Shown here: positions 18,964 through 28,052 of the stretch, one piece after another
How positions within the stretch are numbered: the first letter of the stretch is position 1
How the letters are laid out: the number at the start of each line of letters is the position of its first letter
NCBI GenBank assembly: GCA_002729095.1
Contig: PBWC01000041.1
Location: 1 to 36,964 of the forward strand
DNA length: 36,964 bases
Source of the DNA: Methanobacteriota archaeon
GTDB lineage: Archaea > Thermoplasmatota > Poseidoniia > Poseidoniales > Poseidoniaceae
Direction of reading: 5' to 3'
Position numbers and translations under genes: made by a program
The notes under the pieces: generated by a model
What the model was told of the DNA's origin: nothing
The model's input: only the letters and a program-made list of their open reading frames with translations
Databases searched by the model: none

Positions 18964-21939
18964 TTGTTCAAAACATCGCTCACCAAAGGGATAACCACCA
19001 TCATTATGATAAGTATAATTACACTCGTTAATGTAAGGTGGACTAATTTGGATGAAGCATGGTTTTCTCAGTCAACAGATGATGTTCTAGCTAACTTAGA
19101 GGTTAATCGCTCTGGATTGACAAATAAAGAAGTGCTACAGCGTAGAGATCAATATGGAGAAAATAAGTTATCTGATCCAGTAAGAGTTCCTGGTTGGAAG
19201 AGATTTTTATCTCAGTACAACGACCCTTTGAATTATCTTTTGATCGGTGCCGCAATTGTTGCTTTATTGATCCATCCTGACCAACCCGGTGATGCAATTT
19301 TCATTTTCATGGTTCTCACTGCAAATGCTTATTTTGGCTATTGGCAAGAAGGTCAGGCAGAACAAGCCATGGAATCGCTAAAGCAAATGTCGGTTTCACA
19401 ATGCGTAGTAGTTAGAAGCGACAGCGATATTGAAATTCCTACTTTGGAATTGGTTCCCGGTGATATTGTTAATTTGTATGAGGGACTTAACGTTCCAGCA
19501 GATATTAGAATTCTCGAATCATATCAATGCAAAATTGACGAGTCTGCACTAACTGGAGAATCTTTGACAATAAGCAAATTTTCTGAACCCTTAGCCAAAG
19601 ATACTTTGCTTGCTGATAGAAAAAATATGGCTTACATGGGTACATGCGTATCTTCAGGTCGGGCTGTGGGTGTTGTGGTTTCTACCGGCATGAATACCCA
19701 ATTGGGTAAAATCGCAAGCGACATAGCAGGTTCAGATACACCTAAGACACCGCTTGAACTAAAACTCGAATCACTGGGTAAATTTCTTGGTTTCATCGCA
19801 TTGATTGTTGCGGTTTTATTGGTTTCAATCGAGATGATAATAGCTTACGGCGATTCATCTGTAGATATTTGGGAGGCTGCAGTAGATCAATTCATAATTG
19901 CTATTGCGATATTTGTCGCGATTGTTCCTGAAGGTTTACCAATTATTCTAGTAATTACATTATCACTTGGTATGCGAAATATGGCAAAGCACAAGGCAAT
20001 TATCCGAAGGATGAAAGCGGTTGAAACACTCGGTTCTACCACAGTTATATGCTCGGATAAAACTGGAACTTTAACAAAAAATCAAATGACTGCTAGGCAA
20101 ATTTCTACAACTGAAGGTACTTTTCAAATTACAGGCGAAGGATTCAAACCTAAAGGTGAAATTTTATTTGAGGGTAAGCCTTTAGGCGATAGTGACTTAT
20201 CTCAACATCAAAATAATTTGGGCTTCAGACTTGCCGCTGCTTGTTTGAGTCTATGCCACAATTCGACAATAACCAAGGTAGATGGGATTTGGGAAGCACT
20301 TGGTGATCCGACAGATTCAGCATGTGCAGTTGCAGGATGGAAAATCAACGGAGATGTGCAAAAATTTGCTCAAAGACACAGCAGATTACACGAGTTTTTC
20401 TTTGACACCAAGAGAAAGCGAATGTCGGTAATCCATGAGTATGAAGGTGAAAGATGGGTCTTTTCCAAAGGCGGTGCTGGCGGTTACATAAATCTGGTAG
20501 ATTGGAAGGTAAAAGGCGATGAAATAGTTCCAATCGAAGAATCTGACTTTGATAAGGCTGCTGAAGCAAATAAAGACATGGCTGATAGGGCCATGAGAAT
20601 TTTAGCGCTTTGTGCTAGAAGATTGGACGATGATGAAGATATCTATGATTTAGATAAAATTGAATCAGGTTTCATTTTCCTTGGGCTTATTGGAATAATG
20701 GATCCTCCACGACCAGAGGTAAAAAGTGCTATTGAGGTCTGCCAACAAGCAGGAATTAAAGTAAAAATGATTACAGGTGATCAGCAATTTACCGCTACAG
20801 CAATTGGAAAAGAACTCGGAATTACCGATGGTGGAATTCCAGCTGTAAACGGCGGTTCAATAACAAATTTCACTGATGCGGAAATGGACGAAGCAGCAGC
20901 TAATTCGACAATTTTCTCCAGAGTCGCTCCCGATCAAAAAATGCGTATTGTGAGTTCATTGCAAAGCCAAGGTGAGATTGTTGCCATGACGGGCGATGGT
21001 GTTAATGACGCTCCAGCATTATCTAGGGCAAACATCGGCATTGCTATGGGTATAGCTGGTACGGATGTAGCCAAAGATGCATCAGATATGGTTTTGCAAG
21101 ATGATAATTTTGCTAATATTGTAAACGCTGTTGAAGAAGGCCGCAAAATTTATCAGAACATCAGAAATTTTGTTAGGTATCAAGTTTCGACCAATGTTGC
21201 TGCTGTCGCATTGATTATTATTTCAACACTGATATTTGGTTGGAATCTGCCGTTGACTGCAACTCAAATCCTTGTTATTAATATTCTAATGGATGGACCT
21301 CCTGCAGTAGCACTTGGAGTCGAGAAAAAGCATGGCAATGTCATGAATAGGCCGCCACGTCCTGTCGACGAAGGTATGCCCAATAAGAGTGATATTTGGC
21401 TAATATTTTACTTAGGAGCGGTTATGGTAGTTGGAACATTACTGGTATTTTTCCTAGCAGGCGGCGGTATTGAGGCTTGTGAAGGACTGCCTCTTGCCTC
21501 AGATGGTGATCTTCCCTTCGATAAAGCAGCTTGTGAAGGTGGAGATCCTAGCGCAATATCTGACTGGGAAAATTACTCAGAAGAACGCTTTGTTCATGCC
21601 CAAACAATGACACTTTCTGTGTTTATTATGTATCAGTTGTTTAATGTAATGAATTGTCGCTCTCAAGAAGAGAGCATCTTCTCATTAGGGGTATTTTCTA
21701 ATAAAGCGATAAATATTGCATTTTTAGTATCTTTTGCTCTATTGTTATTCTTCGTACAACTTGCCAATGTTTCCATCCCATTCACGGGAATTGAAATCGG
21801 TGGTTTGCTTTCTACCAAAGTACTTTCAATGACTGACTGGATGATTATTATGGCAGTAGCATTTTCAGTCTTGGTCATTGAGGAATTTAGGAAATTTATA
21901 GTAAATTCAAAACTATTTGCCATCAAGAGAATCCCTTAG
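18964..21939 (+). CDS. P-type cation ATPase, probable Ca2+/Mn2+ (PMR1/SPCA-like)
   Basis: PEGLPIILVITLSLG, ICSDKTGTLTKNQMT, MITGDQQFTATAIGKELG, AMTGDGVNDAPALSRANIGIAMG, NILMDGPPAVALGVE. Start is uncertain: TTG 18964, ATG 19006 or TTG 19048. Confidence 0.93.
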   Translation: MFKTSLTKGITTIIMISIITLVNVRWTNLDEAWFSQSTDDVLANLEVNRSGLTNKEVLQRRDQYGENKLSDPVRVPGWKRFLSQYNDPLNYLLIGAAIVALLIHPDQPGDAIFIFMVLTANAYFGYWQEGQAEQAMESLKQMSVSQCVVVRSDSDIEIPTLELVPGDIVNLYEGLNVPADIRILESYQCKIDESALTGESLTISKFSEPLAKDTLLADRKNMAYMGTCVSSGRAVGVVVSTGMNTQLGKIASDIAGSDTPKTPLELKLESLGKFLGFIALIVAVLLVSIEMIIAYGDSSVDIWEAAVDQFIIAIAIFVAIVPEGLPIILVITLSLGMRNMAKHKAIIRRMKAVETLGSTTVICSDKTGTLTKNQMTARQISTTEGTFQITGEGFKPKGEILFEGKPLGDSDLSQHQNNLGFRLAAACLSLCHNSTITKVDGIWEALGDPTDSACAVAGWKINGDVQKFAQRHSRLHEFFFDTKRKRMSVIHEYEGERWVFSKGGAGGYINLVDWKVKGDEIVPIEESDFDKAAEANKDMADRAMRILALCARRLDDDEDIYDLDKIESGFIFLGLIGIMDPPRPEVKSAIEVCQQAGIKVKMITGDQQFTATAIGKELGITDGGIPAVNGGSITNFTDAEMDEAAANSTIFSRVAPDQKMRIVSSLQSQGEIVAMTGDGVNDAPALSRANIGIAMGIAGTDVAKDASDMVLQDDNFANIVNAVEEGRKIYQNIRNFVRYQVSTNVAAVALIIISTLIFGWNLPLTATQILVINILMDGPPAVALGVEKKHGNVMNRPPRPVDEGMPNKSDIWLIFYLGAVMVVGTLLVFFLAGGGIEACEGLPLASDGDLPFDKAACEGGDPSAISDWENYSEERFVHAQTMTLSVFIMYQLFNVMNCRSQEESIFSLGVFSNKAINIAFLVSFALLLFFVQLANVSIPFTGIEIGGLLSTKVLSMTDWMIIMAVAFSVLVIEEFRKFIVNSKLFAIKRIP

Positions 21940-21947
21940 GATGTGTA

Positions 21948-21958
21948 CATATATATTT
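21948..21958 (+). promoter_or_regulatory. Candidate archaeal TATA box for mqnE
   Basis: acatatatatt lies about 25-35 bp upstream of ATG 21983, consistent with a short-leader or leaderless transcript. Sequence only; no transcript data. Confidence 0.4.
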
Positions 21959-21982
21959 GAAGTATGGCTTTGACCATATTAC

Positions 21983-23191
21983 ATGACTGATTGGTCATCA
22001 ACCGTTGAATTAGCAGGTTGTAATCCGAATTGGAAAGACAATATTTCATCTCTGCTTGACGATATTGAATGGAGTAGAGAAATTCGACCAATAGTCGAAA
22101 AAATTCGCAATGGCCAAAGATTAGATTTAACTGATGGCATTTTATTGTATAATCATACGGATTTATTTGAAATTGGATTATTAGCAACCTGTTCTAAAAA
22201 ATCTAGATTTGGGGATTATGTTTTTTTCAATTCAAATGTTCATATTAACCAAACCAATGTTTGCGTGCTTTCATGCAAATTTTGTGCATTTAGTAGAACT
22301 AAGAGATCAAAGGACGCTTATTCCCTTACTATTGAAAATTACTTAGATGAACTTGAAAAGTATTCTAAAGTTGTAGATGAAGTTCATTCTGTGGGAGGTT
22401 TACATCCGGATTGGGATGTAGATTATTATTGCGAACTATTCGCTGCTGTCAAGTCTAAATTCCCTCATATTTCGATTAAGGCTTTGACTGCAGTGGAAAT
22501 CAAACACCTGTCAAAAGTTTCTAACGTTTCTATAGAAGAAGTATTTTCGAAACTGATTAATGCAGGGCTTGATTCACTGCCGGGTGGTGGCGCAGAGATT
22601 CTCAATGATAAAATTCGAGACATTATATGTTACGGCAAAGAAACCTCTAGTGAATATATCGAGATTCATAGAGCCGCACACAAGTCTGGAATTCCTTCTA
22701 ATTGCACCATGCTTTTTGGAACTATAGAGACAACAGAGGATAGGCTTGAACATATGTTTCAAATTAGAAGCTTGGCTGATGAAACATCCATGGTTCAGTG
22801 TTTTGTTCCATATCCCTTTTTACCTGATTCAACCAGACTTCCTGAAGCCCAATTGGCAACTTCTAATGAAATATTGAGGACTATTGCAATTTCTAGGCTG
22901 ATTTTGGATAATGTTCCCCACATCAAAGCATACAGAATGAATATAGGCGATAACCTTGCAGAACTCGCTTTGAATTTCGGTGCCGATGATGTGGACGGCA
23001 CTGTTGGTAGAGAATCTATCATGCACTTGGCAGGGGCAACTTCGAGTTTAGACTATGACAAGTACCAACTTGGCAAACTTATTTCCGATGCTGGGTATAT
23101 TCCAATTATACGAGATACTAAATATGAAAATTTTTCACATTATGCCATTAAACCGCCAAAAAGAGTTAGAAGGTTGAAGATGGCCAGCTAG
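21983..23191 (+). CDS. mqnE: Aminofutalosine synthase (radical SAM, MqnE)
   Basis: Radical SAM motif CVLSCKFCAF; VHSVGGLHPDWDVDYYCELFAAVKSKFPHISIKALTAVEI; AGLDSLPGGGAEIL; CTMLFGTIETTEDRLEHM. Closer to MqnE than MqnC by these motifs. Confidence 0.87.
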   Translation: MTDWSSTVELAGCNPNWKDNISSLLDDIEWSREIRPIVEKIRNGQRLDLTDGILLYNHTDLFEIGLLATCSKKSRFGDYVFFNSNVHINQTNVCVLSCKFCAFSRTKRSKDAYSLTIENYLDELEKYSKVVDEVHSVGGLHPDWDVDYYCELFAAVKSKFPHISIKALTAVEIKHLSKVSNVSIEEVFSKLINAGLDSLPGGGAEILNDKIRDIICYGKETSSEYIEIHRAAHKSGIPSNCTMLFGTIETTEDRLEHMFQIRSLADETSMVQCFVPYPFLPDSTRLPEAQLATSNEILRTIAISRLILDNVPHIKAYRMNIGDNLAELALNFGADDVDGTVGRESIMHLAGATSSLDYDKYQLGKLISDAGYIPIIRDTKYENFSHYAIKPPKRVRRLKMAS

Positions 23192-23201
23192 GGGAATTAT
23201 T

Positions 23202-24029
23202 ATGGTAGTTCAAAACAGAAAGAAATTACTTCCTTCAAATGGAAGTTGGAAGTGCACCATTGGTAGAGTCGCCTTCCTAAACTGTGACCCACTTTTTCAT
23301 TCTCTAGATTCGCCGTGGAAGGTACTTTCTGCGCCACCGTCTTGGTTAACAGGTCACTTGCTGCGAAGAGACTGTGTCATTGCTCCAATTCCTGCCGCCG
23401 ACTATGCAAAGCACAGCGAAGAGCTCGCACTCATACCTGAACTTGGAATTTGTTCTAAGGGAGAAGTAGGTAGCGTAATCCTTTTTGGTGAAGGTCCAAT
23501 AGAAAAGATGTCGACAATTGCACTACCCTCAGATTCGTCTTCTTCTGTCGCATTATTAAAATTTATATTAAGCCAAAAGAATTTAACTCCATTATTACAA
23601 ACTATGGCACCTGAAATTGATGAGATGCTGGAAATTTGCGATGGTGCTCTTCTAATTGGAGACCGAGCATTGGACTATGCTAGAGACAACCCAGATATGG
23701 TCCGTATTGATCTTGGTACTGCTTGGCTAGAAGCTACAGGTAAACCAATGGTATTCGGCGTCTTTGCTGCTCGCCGAGACACAGACATCGCTGATATTAA
23801 ATCTGCACAAAAGGTTTTACTCGATTGCCTAGATTTATTTGAATCTAGTAAGGAATGCCGTGAATTGGTAATTTCTGAGGGCGTAGAAAAATCGGGATTG
23901 TCTACTGAGAGATTAGAAAAATACTTTGGAGAAGTATTCAATCGTCTTGATGAAATCCATATTGAAGGTTTGAATCAGTTTTTAATACAGGCTTGTGACA
24001 TGCCAGAAGGGGCGAAGTTCCTGTTCTAG
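23202..24029 (+). CDS. mqnA: Chorismate dehydratase (MqnA)
   Basis: GRVAFLNCDPLFHSL; periplasmic-binding-like fold; IPAADYAKHSEELALIPELGICSKGEVGSVILF; LLIGDRALDYAR. Directly follows mqnE. Confidence 0.85.
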   Translation: MVVQNRKKLLPSNGSWKCTIGRVAFLNCDPLFHSLDSPWKVLSAPPSWLTGHLLRRDCVIAPIPAADYAKHSEELALIPELGICSKGEVGSVILFGEGPIEKMSTIALPSDSSSSVALLKFILSQKNLTPLLQTMAPEIDEMLEICDGALLIGDRALDYARDNPDMVRIDLGTAWLEATGKPMVFGVFAARRDTDIADIKSAQKVLLDCLDLFESSKECRELVISEGVEKSGLSTERLEKYFGEVFNRLDEIHIEGLNQFLIQACDMPEGAKFLF

Positions 24030-26254
24030 TCAAGTTCCCACGAGATACTGTCATCATCAATTTCAGTGGTATCTATTTTGACTTTTCTTGTTTTCAATCC
24101 CTTCTTAACAGGCCTAACATTGACAGGTTTCATACTAGAGGTTTGCTCATCGCCGCCCAAACGCTTTCTTTTCGTAGACATAATTGGACCATGTTTGTTT
24201 CTGTCCATTTTACCGGATCTTCGTCTAATTTGTGGAACTTTTTCTTCTTCGTCCAATACAAATGCCCTTCTACTAACAGGTGTATCTTCTGATTTAATGA
24301 ATTGCAACTCTTCAGAATCATCATCATGTTCTAGGTACCTTTCTTCTGATATGATCGGTTCAGGTCTGTTTACATCAACTGGTAATTTATTGTAAACATC
24401 CTCATCTTCTTCATAATCCAATTCTTCCACATCATCATCATCATCTAGGTCAATAGTGATTTTATTCCTACGCCTGATAATAACAAAAAGTAAACCACAA
24501 ATAATTATTACAATTACGGATAAATTAGTCTTATCAGTAACAAAATTATACAGTTTTAAACTCTTTGCAACTTCTTCATCCTCTGAAAATGTTAACAAAA
24601 TCGAGCCTTCATTTTTCCACCATATCTGGTTTTCATTGTTTTCTGCATTATCCTCTATTGAAACGAAAATGGGGTGGTTCTCCACTAAATGAGTGATCGA
24701 GGAATCTGAAAAACTAATTTGCTCATTAATGGCTAAGTCAATTGGTAATGTTGCATTAGGAATGACGTCAAAAACTACTCGCATAGTAAATTTAATTCCC
24801 TCTGGATCAAATGTTCCAGAAAAAGATAATCCACTAATTACTATGCATTCTAAGCTCCCATTCACAACTTGTCCAACAGACAGTTCTAGATTATCTCGCC
24901 ATGATTGTATTACATTATCTGTATCCATATTTTTGCAAACTGCATTTTCAAATAGGTTTGACTCTTCATAACTTACTTGTTGATCTGAAATAATCGCCCT
25001 TCGAGTTAGGTTTCTAATTTCAGCTGAACTTGAAAGTCCGAATGTGTAAGTATCTTCTATAATTAGCGTATTTTTATTAATTCTTAAATTAATGTTTCTG
25101 ATATTATTAACGTCAGGATTGCGCTCACAATCAGTAATTTCCTCAGGGCAGTTAAAATCCCAGTTATCTAGGAATGAATCCCCATCATCATCATTGTCTA
25201 TACTGTCAGGAATATTATCGCCGTCCAAGTCTGCGCCAGATTCTCCAAATCCTTCCCTGGGAGTTGGCTGTGCGTAATTACTTACGTGGTTAGTATCTGT
25301 TGCAACATAAATATTTGACAATACGCCATTTGATAATAGATTCAAATCAAAATCTAACGCCTTGTGAATGAAATATATCGAGGAAAGTTCATTGAAAGTA
25401 GAACCATCAAGATAAATTAATCTTGGCTCATTACTGTATTCTAAAACATATAGAATATCTAGGGTATTTGACCATTGAAGACCCATTGCTCGATTAACAT
25501 TTTTCTCATGTAAGAGATTTCCAGTTACAGTCCATGTGGAAATATCTCCTTCAATGGATGTAGCTGAAATCCTTTGATCTTGAGAATTAAAACCGCACCC
25601 TGTTATTTCACCCTGTAAGCTAAAACTCTTCCCTGAAAAGGTGCCATCAAAATTCCATAAGTTGACAATTCCATCTTTGTCCCCGGAAATGACAAATTGT
25701 CCATTATTTGAGAATGCTATGCAGGTTACGTCTGATTGATGTTCATTTGAATATTCTGTTACTACTTCCATAGTATCTACTTCTATCAAATTAACTCCAT
25801 TTTGAAAGTTTGCAACGGCCAAAAAATTGTTGTCAGGAGTCCAAGAAATACTACTTCTAACACTATTTGCTCTCTCTTTTAGTGGTAAAATTTGTTTTTC
25901 TGAAACATCATAAATAATTACTGAATCAACAAACTCTGAAACGGATACGCCAACTGTTGTTATTGCTAACAAACTCCCGTTAGGGGAAAATTCGATATCA
26001 TGGACATCTCTTTGAAATTCAAGAGTATCAATAATTGAATAGTTTGATGCATGAAATAAAATAACCTCCTTAGAAAATGCTGCTGCAATAATTGTGTTAT
26101 CATGATTAACGGCTACATAATTCGAAGTTGATGATTTTTCTTCATTTGTTGCGGCACCGCTGTATAGTAGTTGTGAAGATGCAGAAGTGGTTACGGAAAC
26201 TAGACTTAATCCCATTAAAAGTATCAAGGAAATACATACGAACCTTCGACTCAT
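24026..26254 (-). CDS. WD40-like beta-propeller + TSP3-like membrane protein with charged cytoplasmic tail
   Basis: Signal-like MSRRFVCISLILLMGLSLVSVTTSA; WD-like repeats (HQSDVTCIAFSNNGQFVISGDKDGIVNLWNFDG); DLDGDNIPDSIDNDDDGDSFLDNWD; TM (LSVIVIIICGLLFVIIRRR); acidic/basic tail. The longer ORF start at 26371 would overlap mqnD. Confidence 0.75.
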   Translation of the reverse strand: MSRRFVCISLILLMGLSLVSVTTSASSQLLYSGAATNEEKSSTSNYVAVNHDNTIIAAAFSKEVILFHASNYSIIDTLEFQRDVHDIEFSPNGSLLAITTVGVSVSEFVDSVIIYDVSEKQILPLKERANSVRSSISWTPDNNFLAVANFQNGVNLIEVDTMEVVTEYSNEHQSDVTCIAFSNNGQFVISGDKDGIVNLWNFDGTFSGKSFSLQGEITGCGFNSQDQRISATSIEGDISTWTVTGNLLHEKNVNRAMGLQWSNTLDILYVLEYSNEPRLIYLDGSTFNELSSIYFIHKALDFDLNLLSNGVLSNIYVATDTNHVSNYAQPTPREGFGESGADLDGDNIPDSIDNDDDGDSFLDNWDFNCPEEITDCERNPDVNNIRNINLRINKNTLIIEDTYTFGLSSSAEIRNLTRRAIISDQQVSYEESNLFENAVCKNMDTDNVIQSWRDNLELSVGQVVNGSLECIVISGLSFSGTFDPEGIKFTMRVVFDVIPNATLPIDLAINEQISFSDSSITHLVENHPIFVSIEDNAENNENQIWWKNEGSILLTFSEDEEVAKSLKLYNFVTDKTNLSVIVIIICGLLFVIIRRRNKITIDLDDDDDVEELDYEEDEDVYNKLPVDVNRPEPIISEERYLEHDDDSEELQFIKSEDTPVSRRAFVLDEEEKVPQIRRRSGKMDRNKHGPIMSTKRKRLGGDEQTSSMKPVNVRPVKKGLKTRKVKIDTTEIDDDSISWELD

Positions 26255-26386
26255 TCTCTTAACCGAAATCGGGTAGACTTTTAGATACTTTAAGATATAG
26301 ACGACACGTTGTAAATTACGCAGTTTTAATATGTTTTCTGCAATTTCGGACGGATGGTTCTTGAAGGACATACTGTTGCGGGTAAT

Positions 26387-27265
26387 ATGGTGTCACAACT
26401 ACCAACTGACGAAGAAGGAAACCATATCGTTCGAATTGGTCATTCCCCCGATCCCGATGATGCCTTTATGTTCCATGCAATGACCAATGAAAAATTTCCT
26501 ACTCCAGGATATAAATTCGTCCATGAACTACAAGACATCGAGACACTTAATCAGAGGGCTGTGAATCAAGAATTGGAAGTTTCTGCAGTTTCTATTCACG
26601 CCTATCCCAAAATTGCTGCCAATTATGCATTAATGAACTGTGGCGCATCTATGGGCGAAGGATATGGACCAATGGTTGTTTGTAAAAAAGGAATAACTAT
26701 TGAACATGCAAAAAACTCAACAATTGCTGTTCCTGGATTGAAAACCAGTGCTTATCTTGGTTTAAGACTCGCATGGGGCGATGTAGATGTTGAGGTAGTT
26801 CCATTCGATCAAATCATTCCTAGAATTCTAAACGGTGATTTTGAATCTGGTTTGATTATCCATGAAGGTCAATTGACCTATGTAGAACACGAATTAGAAG
26901 TACTAATTGACTTAGGTAAGTGGTGGAATTCAAGAACCAATAATTTCCCCATGCCTCTTGGCGGTAATGTAGTTAGGAGAGATTTAGGGGAACAGGCAAT
27001 GAAGGATATCACAATGTATACTAAAATGAGTATAGAGTACGCTATTGCCAACCCCGATGAAGCACTAGAATTTGCTAAAAAATGGGGTCGAGGTATCGAT
27101 GATGACACCAACAGAAAATTTGTTACCATGTATGTTAATCAGAGAACTATCGACTACAGAGAAGACGGGAGAGAATCTATCAGACAATTCATCTCCGAGG
27201 GTCAAGAAATAGGTTTAATTGACAAAGATTTTGATGTTGCTTTGATAGATTTCATAGGTAGTTGA
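26387..27265 (+). CDS. mqnD: 1,4-dihydroxy-6-naphthoate synthase (MqnD)
   Basis: IVRIGHSPDPDDAFMFHAMTNEKF, ELQDIETLNQRAVNQELEVSAVSIHAYPKIAANYALMNCGASMGEGYGPMVV, NNFPMPLGGNVVRRDLGE. ORF track start 26354 also possible. Confidence 0.9.
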   Translation: MVSQLPTDEEGNHIVRIGHSPDPDDAFMFHAMTNEKFPTPGYKFVHELQDIETLNQRAVNQELEVSAVSIHAYPKIAANYALMNCGASMGEGYGPMVVCKKGITIEHAKNSTIAVPGLKTSAYLGLRLAWGDVDVEVVPFDQIIPRILNGDFESGLIIHEGQLTYVEHELEVLIDLGKWWNSRTNNFPMPLGGNVVRRDLGEQAMKDITMYTKMSIEYAIANPDEALEFAKKWGRGIDDDTNRKFVTMYVNQRTIDYREDGRESIRQFISEGQEIGLIDKDFDVALIDFIGS

Positions 27266-27269
27266 TAAT

Positions 27270-27752
27270 ATGTCTGATAGAATCCCACGAGTTAGTCAAT
27301 ATGGGTCAGTAGATCCAGCTCCGCCATCTAACATAGGTGACATTGAAATTTGGAAGAAATCACTGATAGATGATGAAATTCCTATGTTTCAGCGCATGAG
27401 AAATTTATTTTCTCTTCGTAACGATGGATCAGATGAATCATGTTTGGCGTTATGTCATGGATTTAAGTCTTCAAGTGCGCTATTGAGGCATGAGCTTGCA
27501 TATGTTTTGGGTCAAATGCAGAACCCAATTGCACTTCCCCATTTAGTTGAAAGGTTGAGCGATGTTAAAGAACACATAATGGTTAGACATGAAGCCGCAG
27601 AAGCAATGGGTGCTATTGGTGACCAATCAATCCGTAGCGTCTTGCAAGAGTTTTGTTATGACGAGAATCCAGAAGTCTCAGAATCCTGTGAGGTCGCATT
27701 AGACCTTTTAGACTGGTGTAAGACCAAGGAATGGGAAGAAAATAACTTGTAA
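27270..27752 (+). CDS. Half-length deoxyhypusine hydroxylase (DOHH)-like HEAT-repeat protein
   Basis: YGSVDPAPP...LIDDEIPMFQRMRNLFSLRNDG...SSALLRHELAYVLGQMQNPIALPHLVERLSDVKEHIMVRHEAAEAMGAIGD...PEVSESCEVALDLLDW closely resembles the C-terminal half of eukaryotic DOHH as I remember it, including two HE motifs (residues 74-75 and 107-108). Confidence 0.8.
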   Translation: MSDRIPRVSQYGSVDPAPPSNIGDIEIWKKSLIDDEIPMFQRMRNLFSLRNDGSDESCLALCHGFKSSSALLRHELAYVLGQMQNPIALPHLVERLSDVKEHIMVRHEAAEAMGAIGDQSIRSVLQEFCYDENPEVSESCEVALDLLDWCKTKEWEENNL

Positions 27753-27805
27753 ATAATGATTAAATTCAAGAGCCTTTGCTTACTGGAACGTTTGAGGAGA
27801 ATAAC

Positions 27806-28018
27806 ATGCCACACGACAATGTAGAACTTGCCCAAGCACCTAATGGAGAATTAGGCCCGAGATGCAAGAAATGCGGCATTAGACTTACCTTTGGTAATGC
27901 TATGGTAATAGATAAAAATTATTTTTGCTGGCAATGTTACGTAGAAGAAACCGGAGCTGATACTGCTACTACCGTTGGAGAAGCTGAACAGCGATTCTGG
28001 ATGACTGAAAGTAACTGA
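27806..28018 (+). CDS. Small zinc-finger-like protein (CxxC...CxxC)
   Basis: MPHDNVELAQAPNGELGPRCKKCGIRLTFGNAMVIDKNYFCWQCYVEETG; two CxxC pairs. Confidence 0.6.
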   Translation: MPHDNVELAQAPNGELGPRCKKCGIRLTFGNAMVIDKNYFCWQCYVEETGADTATTVGEAEQRFWMTESN

Positions 28019-28052
28019 AATTTATTTACCCTCAATGTGTTGTTGTGTAATT

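Noticed and set aside
26255-26371. N-terminal extension of the WD40 protein
   Set aside because: Would overlap the divergent mqnD start; MSRRFVCISLILLMGLS at 26254 gives a normal signal-like start.
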